A stretch of 64,000 bases of DNA from Branchiostoma lanceolatum (lineage: Eukaryota > Chordata > Leptocardii > Amphioxiformes > Branchiostomatidae), in NCBI RefSeq assembly GCF_035083965.1, contig NC_089731.1, positions 4,131,001-4,195,000 of the forward strand, written 5' to 3'. This document shows positions 39,897-50,300 of the stretch, piece by piece. The notes beneath the pieces are model-generated. The model was not told the origin of the DNA. It did not search any database and saw only the letters and a list, made by a program, of their open reading frames with translations. Position numbers and translations under genes: made by a program. The first letter of the stretch is position 1, and the number at the start of each line of letters is the position of its first letter.

Positions 39897-40037
39897 ATAC
39901 TCTCCAAGCAGAGGAGGGGTTCCGGCTGGTTTTAGACGTGTTTTTATGCGTTGTTTTTGTCGTGCTCTCTACTTTGTCATTCTACGCCTAAAGACACGTC
40001 AAAAACCAGCCTGAACCCCTCCTCTGCTTGGAGAGTA
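39897..40037. mobile_element. hAT-like MITE, 141 bp, 8-bp flanking repeat
   Basis: The left end TACTCTCCAAGCAGAGGAGG and right end CCTCCTCTGCTTGGAGAGTA are exact complements, and pairing continues through GGCTGGTTTT..GACGTG with one or two mismatches. ATTTTACG lies at 39889-39896 and 40038-40045, an 8-bp duplication as expected for hAT elements. One extra A sits at the left border. Confidence 0.78.
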
Positions 40038-40399
40038 ATTTTACGCGTACGGAGGCCCAATCATTCATTTACTGTGGGCAATCGAAGAACTACCTGCAAT
40101 ATATTTAAATATCGCAAGATGTCGCTTCGACGCAGTGCATTTTATTTCATTCCCCCCATCTTAGCAATGGATGAGTCCACTCTTCTCGTTCCCAGGAATC
40201 CATGTAAACAATGCACCGAGAGAACAAAGGCCGAAACAAGTAAGTAAATCGTCAATTGTATCATTTTGTGAACGTTCTTTTCCCTCCATATTTTGTTAGA
40301 CTAAATCTGTTATATAACACTGTACTAGGACACATTCGTGAGGAATTATTCGCAAGTTTTCCGTCGCTACGGTGTTACTAGAGTTCACGGGAGGGTGAG

Positions 40400-40534
40400 C
40401 TTACGTGAGTCATGGGGGAGGGGGGCGTGACGCTACCGGCCCGGGCATGCCCTGGACGTCACACAGGTGAACAGTGGTGTATATAAAGGGTGACTGTGAG
40501 GTTTACACATCAGAGTGTGGTGCAGGTGAAACAG
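40400..40534 (+). promoter_or_regulatory. LIG3: Probable LIG3 promoter and noncoding first exon
   Basis: A GC-rich block with GGACGTCAC (CRE-like) near 40454 precedes TATATAAAG at 40480-40488. About 25-45 bases later a short exon ends at ACAG|GTGAGT (40534/40535). The next acceptor on this strand, TTTACCAG at 40991, opens the first coding LIG3 exon. The link is inferred from position and orientation. Confidence 0.5.
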
Positions 40535-41052
40535 GTGAGTTGGTAAGAAACTGTAGTCGTGCATATCGTAGAATTATTTGATTCTTTCAGAATTTTTATG
40601 GCCTGAGCGTGCAAAAAACTATTCATGAATATTGGAAAAAATGGAATTATATATAACGTTATACCATAAACGATTATTGTAATAACAGGGTTCAAGAAAA
40701 ATCCCGTATGATTTCTATAAACTTGCTTTTTGCTGATAGTGAAGCAGGATAGCATCATTACTTGATATACAATAATCGTAAATGTATGTATGTACATTTT
40801 GTATATGATTTTATGATTATCACTGATTGTATCCACTAGGTATACCATAATTAGAAATAAGTATTAGCGTTAGACTTTCATATAGCTGAAAGATCTTTAG
40901 ATCATTTTAAAATGTAATTATACCAAAATCTTTCTGAACGTACTGATCTACAGCAATATTCATCCCAATTTTTCTGCTCTCTGTTTACCAGGCTTGAGTT
41001 GGACCCGTGACACCTGAAAATACAAGAAAGAACTGTGATTCAACTTCACTAC

Positions 41053-41303
41053 ATGCTAGTCAGACTTCTGTGGTCTCCAAGCATTAGTACTAAGGCTCTA
41101 ACAACCCTCAGGCTCCAGAAATCATTACATCACAGCCCTGTATTAAGAAGACCATCATCTCCTGTCAGTGTTACGTGCTTCAACTTCCTCTGGAAGCATC
41201 AACGCATCAGTCCTGTCCGTATTCAATCAGCTTGCTGCAATATACAAGTACTGAACCCCAGAAACACCATCCATACAACAGTCTACAGCATGTCTGAACA
41301 GAG
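41053..41303 (+). CDS. LIG3: LIG3 coding exon 1: mitochondrial leader and nuclear start
   Basis: Residues 1-84. ATG at 41053 opens MLVRLLWSPSISTKALTTLR, an Arg/Lys/Ser-rich leader without acidic residues near the start, as in matrix-targeting sequences. A second in-frame ATG at 41290 gives MSEQR, aligning with the human nuclear start (MAEQRF). The exon begins at acceptor 40991 and its 5' part is untranslated. The donor is AGAG|GTTTGT. Confidence 0.9.
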
Positions 41304-44300
41304 GTTTGTTTGTTTCATTGGTTGTTGCATAAGCAGTAACACACCAGTTTTGTACAGTACTAGTATAAAGTACAAGCTTCATAAGACCAGACTGTATAAG
41401 GTTTGATCCAGTAAATCGGGATGGACCTCTACTTTTTCAAATAAGTGTGGTGGGTTCTTTTAACTCATAAGGTATGGCTCTCCTCAAACACAGAAGCCCC
41501 GGCTTTAGGTCATATACTGCAGTATATGTTCCTAGCCGAAGCTAATGGAAGAAACGTCAAGTCGAGTGAAGAAATTAAGTGCCTTTCCCAATGGCACAAT
41601 ATTGGTGAGGGCTAGGGATTCAAACCCAGAACCTTTAGATTTTAAGTCAACAACTCTAACTGGTTAGTTCTGCTAGTTCACTTTGACGCTGAAGAAGAGT
41701 GATGGATGTCACTCGAAACGTCCGGAAATAAATCTCCGAATTTTTTATCCAGTTGTAGAGTTTGAATTTCTCCTTATAAACTCTAACCACAGTTACAGTC
41801 GAATAAATCAAATCAAAAAACCACCTTGCCACCTCCAGGTTCTGTGTGGAGTACGCCAAACAGGGCCGGGCCGGCTGCAAGAAGTGCAAACAGAAGATCG
41901 AGAAGGGTCTTCCCCGCATCGGGAAGATCGTTCCCAACTTCTTCCACGAGGGAGACGGCGAGATGAAGCAGTGGTACCATGTCAGCTGCATCTTCGAGAC
42001 GTTCCAGAGGGCCAGGGTGACGACTAAGAAGATCGAGGATGCCTCAGACTTGGAGGGTTGGGAGGACATGGAGGATGAGGATAAACAGACAATTCTGAAG
42101 CTCATCAAAGGTATTTACATATAGTATTTTATCTACATGTATCTATTGTAGTTTCCAAGTTTTATTGTAGTTTCCAAGTTTTCTTTCAAGACAGGAGTAA
42201 GGGACGGTTGATGTGTGTGATGAACTTGGCTACTTTAAAGTTTGATGTAGCTAAACCATATACATGTAAATGGTAGGAAAAGCAACAGACTTAACAAGAT
42301 TTTAATACCTAACCAACTGGTTCAGAACTCATTTCTGAAACCTTTAACCCTTAAGCTGCCGCTCCCGAGTACAACCGGGATGCAGAATCTTGCGAAGATT
42401 GCCGCTCCCGAGTCTCAAGAATAAATCAATTTTCCCTTGATGGTTGCTGGCCTCCTGAATTTTCCATTAAGCATTGCCGGTCCTCCTGGAATTACTGTTA
42501 AGCGTTGCCAGGACCCCTCCATGCAGATCCTCTAAATATCCTTTTTCTTCCCTCCTACCCCCAGAGCTGGAGAGTAAGGCAAAGTCCCCTAAGAAGAAGG
42601 TTGTCCAGGCAACACTGTCTGCTAAAGGAACAGTCCAGTCTCCCACCAAGAAACCTGCAGCTGCCAGCAGCACAGCTGTCTCAGATGGTAAGAGTTGTAC
42701 CTATCATTTTATTTTATTCGTATATGTTTACTGAGTATTAGGCAGGAAGCGATTGAGACATAATGACTGGCATAAGTACCAAATGGATAAAAGGCAAATA
42801 ACAGTAGACAGTACAGTCCTTATCATGAAGTTTTTCTTCAGGTGACAAGAGTCAGTTCTGAAATTTGTCCTAAGAAAAAGTAAGATGCTAACATAGGGAG
42901 GAGGGCTTGATAGAAAACCCTGGAGAAGAAATACAAATGGTTAAGTCTTGCTTGAGAAAGACATGAAAATACTGGTCTAACTCCTTTTATAGGGAATTTG
43001 ATAATGGTTCCGGAGACGAGTTATACAGTATGTTATATGTTCAGATCTAAACTCTGTAGTAAAGGTTGATATGTTATATTAATAGTTAGCTATTGTGTAC
43101 ATGTACATACATGTACATGTGTGTGTATTATGTGCCTTTCTCCATCACAAATGCGCACACACACACACACTCTCACTCACATACACTCATATACACATTT
43201 CATTTTTCATTTTATTTATTTTACCAGGGAAATCACAGCTCAGGCCTGCGGTCTGTTTTTCAGGTGTCCCTGGACACCTACACATACAATAAGAACATAG
43301 CATTGCACATATTACATTATAATTAAGCTAAAAACATCAGTAGAAATATCTCGCTACAGTCCATTTTTGAAAGCTGTCAACCCGGTGAGTCGTCTTCGAT
43401 CAATAGGGAGTCCATTCCAAAGTGTTGGCCCCTGGAACTGTAAGCTGCCCTTGAAAGACTGTACACTCAAACATATACTAGTATGCAGGCACACAAAAAA
43501 AAAACTTTATGTACCTTAGTACTCATTTCACACTCTCCATGCTAGATGCCCCAGCAGCAGGCCCATCATCATCGTCATCATCATCAGCCAATACCGCAGG
43601 GTCAATGACCTCTCCCACCCCGACCCCTGACCCCGACCACAAGGACAACGCGTTTCGGGAGTTCCGCAGGCTGTGTGCGCTCATCGCAGAGGAACCTGGA
43701 TACAACGCTAAGACTAAACTGGTGTCTGACTTTCTGAAGAAGGGATCCAATGGAGGTGAGATCTACATGTACACTAACTCTTGGTTTGGTAAGAATGATG
43801 AGACTTTTGTGAACAAGTTTATATTTTATTGGTGTCCGAATCTCCCCTTTGGCATTTTCAATAAAAAAAAGCAGGTAAGTGCTGTCCTTGTGCCTCATTG
43901 CATTTACAATGTATCGTATTTCAAGACAAGTATGCATTTTCATGTTTTATCAGCAAGCTTTTCATTACTCTTTAAGTTTTCTTTTCTTTGAGCTGTAGAT
44001 AATAGGGTCAGAAGGTTGGAAGTCTGAATACCCCCCTGTATGATTCACTTTATGCTTGCCAACCCTTCTACCACACTGTGCGTTGTAGTATAGCCTTCAA
44101 GATACTATATGAAACTAATTTTCTGTTCTCTACAGATGGATTTAAGGGCGACACGTTCCTGGTGACGAAGCTTCTCCTTCCCGGGGTGGTGAAGAGAGTC
44201 TACAACCTGAACAACAAGCAGCTGCTCAAACACTTCGCCAACATCTTCGGCGTCAACCTGGCAGACATGCTGACTGACCTGGAGCAAGGTCAGACCATGT

Positions 44301-47300
44301 TCTTTTGTTCTTCTTTATCACACAAAATGTCTGATAAACAGAGCTTCAGATGCAACAGAAGTGGTATAAGATAGAAAAAAAAATACAATATATTTCTTCA
44401 ACCTATACTAGAGTTCATCAATCCATCCATTAAAAGAGCACAAAGATTGCTGTGTGCCTGTATCGTGTGAAACTGTGCGGAAGTTTTTTGAGAACAGTAA
44501 ATGCTGCCCACTGGAAAAGAAGAGTAAACTCATTCAATGTAGAAGAGAAAGCTAAATTTTTAACCAAACTGTAGATCAAAGTTAACATAGATTCTAAACT
44601 CAAACCTACAGATAATGTGCTGGAAACTGTACTTAAGATTTCAAAAGCTTTATTTGGGACCAAATTGTGGATCAAAGTTAACCTTAAACCTACAGGCGAT
44701 GTGACAGAAACTGCAGAAGTTTGTCGAAAGCCTGATTTTTTAACCAAACTGTGGATTAAAGTTAACATCAATCCAAACTTAAACCTCCAGGTGATGTTTC
44801 GGAAACTGTGCGTAAGTTTTTCGAGGAGAGCGAGCGCTGCCCGCCGGCCAAGAAGAGCAAACTGACCCTGCAGGAAGTGGACGAGAGCCTGGAGATCCTG
44901 GCTCAGATGACCAAGGAGGACGATCAGATGAGGGAGCTTCACAAAATAGCAAAGAAGTGAGTTCTGGAATTTTTTTTGTGGGGACGTGTGGCATAAAGGC
45001 AGGGTTTCGTCCCAAAACCCAGCGGTCTAGGGTTCGAATCCCCTGACGCCACCGATGTTGTGTTCTTGGGAAAGGCACTTTACACGACTAACCTCACCCC
45101 ACCCAGGTGTGAATACGGGTATATTATCATATACGACACCAAGAATACATGTAGCTATGCCTGTGTTTCACGTGTATTGCACCATTTTTGTCAAATCAAA
45201 TGATATGATGCTCTAAAGCTAAGATTTGTTATGAATACTTTAATAATCAATTGACTACTGTCTATTAGTAAGCAATTTCACAGATTAACTAGCTACTCTA
45301 CATTTTACAGATGCACAGCCAACGATCTAAAGGTCGTAGTTCGTCTGATCAAACATGATCTTCGAATCAGCGCGGGAGCCAAGCACATCCTCGAGGGACT
45401 GGACCCCAATGCCTACCCAGCATTCCAAGCTTCCCGTAACCTAGCGGACGTGGTAGAGAGAGTTGTGGCCAATGGGTGTGCGCCGGGGATGAAAAAGTCG
45501 CTCAGCATCAAGGCTAACTTGATGACACCTGTCCTGCCAATGCTGGTATGATCTTTGATACATGTAGCTTGTTGGTTCATAGTTGTTCTTTCTTTCAAGA
45601 TCCCAAAATTTCATTTTTTCAGGATGAAATGAAGGCAATGCACAACATACCAGCTGTATTTCTGAGTTTTTAGAAATATCCAGGACCTTCTGCTGAAAAT
45701 GGGACTGCTATGATTCTAAACCCAAAGAACTCTATTTGAAAACCTGTGTTTGAGTGCTCAGTCCTGGTACTATTCCACACTGCAGCTAGGTGTCCCTGCT
45801 AACAATGCTGTCCCAAACGTATTAAGTATTGCCATATATGCCACTGAAACGCCAACTGTTGATAGCACCTCCTTTTGAATGAAGAACTCATTCAGACAAG
45901 TTGTTTCCAACCTGATGAAATACAAACTTGCACCTGCTGTTTCTGTGTGCAGGCCGAGGCGTGTAAGTCTGTGGAGATGGCCATGAGGAAGTGCTCCATG
46001 GTGTAAACTAGACTGGACAGATAGCACTGTCTATTAAACATCTCTCTCTTTGGCTCTTGTCGTCTCTGAAGACGGTCGACAGCTGCAGTCTATTTCTCAG
46101 CTTTCTCTATTACACATCTAAAATGCAAGAAAATGTATGTAGAGTAAGGCCATAGAAACTTGCCGAGCATTCTGTCTCACCAAAGCTGTTTCTGCCTGCA
46201 GGCCGAGGCATGTAAGTCGGTGGAGATGGCCATGAGGAAGTGCCCAAACGGAATGTACGCGGAGATCAAGTATGACGGGGAGAGGGTCCAGGTGCACAAG
46301 CAGGGCAACAAGTTTGAGTACTTCAGCCGCAGCCTCAAACCTGTCCTGCCTCACAAGGTGGGTAACTATGGTGGAACTACATACATGTACATAGACTTGA
46401 CACTTTTAGATGTTGTCCTTTCAACCTAAATAATTTTTGATTGTGTAATTAATCACCAAAATACATGGTTTCTTTTAGGTCTTGGTTTTATGTATAAGGT
46501 TTGTGGTTCAACTCTCAATGTGTTTCATTTATTTTGTATGTGTGCCATGTTATTTGTTATTCTTAATTCATTTTGAAAATTGATAAAAAGAATTGTAAAA
46601 AAAAAAAAGTCCCTTTTTTTTTCTAACCGTAGGTTACCCAATTCAAGGACTACATTCCCAATTTTGTTTAGGTGCACAGTCCTAATGCCATCCATTAAAT
46701 CAAGTTTTAACATGTACTTTTTCCTTAATACAATGTAGATAATTTCACCAACAACACTATAGCTAGAACAACTTGCCAGTGGTCGTTTCCCTGTCTAATT
46801 TTCAATCGGTTAAAACACTTCAGCTCTTCAGCATCATGAATTCACGGTGCCGAGGTCACCGTGAAAATAAAAACAATCACAAATATTTCTATGCTTAATA
46901 TATTTTTCTGTCCTGACCACGCATTGTAGGTTGCCCACTTTAAGGACTACATCCCCAAATTGATAAAAAGAATTTAAAGAAATAAAAAAATCCCTATTTT
47001 CCTGTAGGTTGCCCACTATGTTTAGGTGCACAGTCCTAATGCCATCCATTAAATCAAATTTTAACATGTACCTTAATTTCATTAATACAATGTAGATATG
47101 TTTACCAACAACACTAGAACAACTTGCCAGTGGTTGTTTCCCTATCTAATTTTCAAACCATCCCCGTTTGTAGATATGTTTACCAACAACACTAGAACAA
47201 CTTGCCAGTGGTCGTTTCCCTATTTTAATTTTCAAACCATCCCTGTTTACCCACACATTGAAGGTTGCCCACTTCAAGGATTACATCCCGAAGGCCTTCC

Positions 47301-50300
47301 CCCACGGCAGTAACATGATCCTGGACAGCGAGGTCCTGCTGGTCGACACCAACACCGGCAACCCCCTGCCCTTTGGAACTCTGGGAATCCACAAGAAGCA
47401 GCAGTTCAGCGACGCGCAGGTTGCGCTGTTCGTGTTTGACTGTATCTACTACAATGGGGAAACTCTCATGGACAGGTATGTCAATTATTTAGGAAATTCA
47501 AATGTGGTGCAATTTTACAATGTATGAAATTGTATTATAGGCTCCCAAAAGTGGATTTGGGTACAGTTTATATAGCAATGAAGAAACAAAACAGTATAGT
47601 ATTGAATTCATCATTGTAGCTCCATATACTCGCTTCTCTTTTTCTACCGGAGTGAGTATATTGGAGCCCGAAGGTAAACTAGATGACACCCAGGCTTCCA
47701 CAATATAGTCTTCTAAACACCGTCTTTACGAAATTATTCTAACTTTACTGTCTTTTTATCACAGGCTACAGTAACTGTAGCTCCCATACTCGCTTCTCTT
47801 TTTCTAGCGGAGCGAGTATATTGGAGCCCGGAGGTAAGCTAGATGACACTCAGGCTTCCACAATATAGTCTTCCAAACACGGTCTTTACGAAATTATTCT
47901 AACTTTACTGTCTTTTTATCACAGGCCAATTTCTGAAAGAGGATATTGGAAGCTTCACCTCAACACATTCTATGTACATGTAGTTAAAAGCACAATACAA
48001 CTGTCCAAAAAATATCTGAAAAAGAAGCTAATTTTATTCTCATTTCATCCCAGGCCAATTTCTGAGCAGAGGAAGTTCCTGGAAGATAATATGACAGTGA
48101 TCCCTAACAGGGTGGTGCTGTCTGAGTATAAGTACATCACCCAGCCTCGCGACCTGTCGTGAAAATTATTCTAACTTTACTGTCTTTTCATCACAGGCCA
48201 ATTTCTGAGCGGAGGAAGTTCCTGGAAGACAATATGACAGTAATCCCCAACAGAGTGGTGTTGTCGGAGTATAAGTACATCACCCAGCCCCGCGACCTGT
48301 CCGACATGATCGGCCGCGTCATCCGGGACGGGCTCGAGGGTCTCGTGCTGAAGGACACCAAGAGCATCTACGAGCCGGGCAAACGGCATTGGCTCAAGGT
48401 GTTTTTTTTTTTCATTTCTTTGTGTTGCATTCCTGGTAAACTGCCTCATGGCGTAACATACCAGGTTTGTGCTAAAAAAAAGTACAAGCTGCAAAGCTGC
48501 ACAGATTTATTTGAGCCACTCACTCCAGGTAGAATCCCTACTCTTTTTGATAAATGTGTTTTTTTCATTTAACGTAATTCATAGGGGAAGCCGTAATTCA
48601 TAGTGTGCCAACCAAATTTTGCATAATTGCTTTACTTGCTTTAAGCATAATATATATTAAAGGTTTTTTTATCTAAATTCAGCGTAAAGATTCTAGGAAC
48701 GCCCCTAAGCAGACCCTCTTGTTTGTGTCAATCATCTAATTCAGTCATTGATTTTGTTTCTTGAAAGGTAAAAAAGGACTATTTGGAACAGGGCGCGATG
48801 GCGGACACAGCAGACTTGGTGGTGTTGGGTGCGTTCTACGGGACGGGGAACAAGGGAGGGCTGATGTCGGTCTTCCTGATGGGTGTGTACGACCCGGACT
48901 CGGATAAGTGGTGTACGGTGACCAAGTGTGGGAACGGACATGACGACAACACGATCGCAAAGCTAAACAAGGAACTAGCCATGGTCAAGATCTCGAAAGA
49001 CGTTTCAAAAGTGCCAAAGTGGCTCAAGATTACCAAGAACTTGGTGCCAGACTTCGTGTGTGCGGACCCGAAGAGAGCGCCGGTTTGGGAGATCACGGGG
49101 GCGGAGTTCAGCAAGTCCGAGGCACACACGGCGGACGGGATATCCATTCGCTTCCCGCGGGTCACCAAGATTCGCGACGACAAGGACTGGAAGTCGGCCA
49201 CAAATCTACAGCGACTCAAGGTGAAATTATTTTCACTTTGACTTTTTTTTTGGAGAGGGGCATAGAGTGCATGCAAATGTATTGTAATATATTAACTATA
49301 GACTTGCTGTCATACTAGTACATCAAAATAAACTCTTTGGTTATTGCAGATTCAAGGTAGCACTGGTACCTCTTGGTGGTACAAAAAACAATCCTGGTCC
49401 ATGGGCTATAGGGATAAGAGTATACAAATAGAATGAATAGGGAATATATTAGAGCTGTGTATGTACATTATACAATAATATAGCAACTCCATGGAAATTT
49501 TCCAGCATCCAGTGGTCCCAAGTGTATTTCACCACTGACAGTTTTCTAACCGAGCTCTCTTCCAACCTGTGTTTTTTCCAGCAACTGTTCAAGACATCCA
49601 AGGAGACCTCTGACTTCCCCGACCTTCTGAAGGGGAAGGGCAAGTCGCCACGAAAACCCATCAAGGTCAAAGAGGAAAAAGACGATGATGATGATGATGA
49701 TGATGACAGCAATGGCGGTGCCTCCAGCAATGAGGCCACACCAACCAAGGGTGTGAAAAGAAAAGTTGAAGTAGAGAGTCCCAGAACACCGAAAAAGGTT
49801 TGTCCGATGGGATATCATAGTTGTCTTGATCTAGAACTGGTAGCATTGCTGATTATCCTTAAGGCCCCTTTTCTACTGCACAGTGATTATTGAACAACCC
49901 TACTTTAACCAAAACATGACATTGTATGTTACTAACTTGAAGATAACTTTAGATATTATAATACAATGTAGTTAATCTAAAACCAGTAGCATTGCTGTTG
50001 ATCCTTGAGGCCCCTTTTCCAATAAATTGTATACACAGTGAATGTTGAGCAACCCTGCCAAATCTTTCCTTAGTGACTAGTTTCTTAGAAAGATAGCGGA
50101 TGCTGTCTGAAACGTCTGTTTCAAAATTTTATCCAGTTGCTTGAGTTACTATTTTGGGCATATCTAAAGTATTATTACCTGGATGTCTAACCTTCATCAA
50201 GGTATGACACTGAATGTTTAATGATGAAGGCAAATGTCTGTTTCCTTATGTTTTAGTCCAAGCCCATGTGTAGATACGGAGCATCCTGCTACCAGACTGG

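Noticed and set aside
39800..40014. Two overlapping plus-strand frames
   Set aside because: They run through the palindromic hAT-like MITE and are not conserved coding.
40120..40250. Upstream short exon (MSLRRSAF or MDESTLLV frame) before LIG3
   Set aside because: A possible donor at CAA|GTAAGT exists, but no partner exon fits and the TATA-bearing LIG3 promoter lies downstream.
41035..41052. LIG3 start extended to GTG at 41035
   Set aside because: The first ATG in this frame is at 41053; eukaryotic initiation at GTG is unlikely and the leader is complete from 41053.
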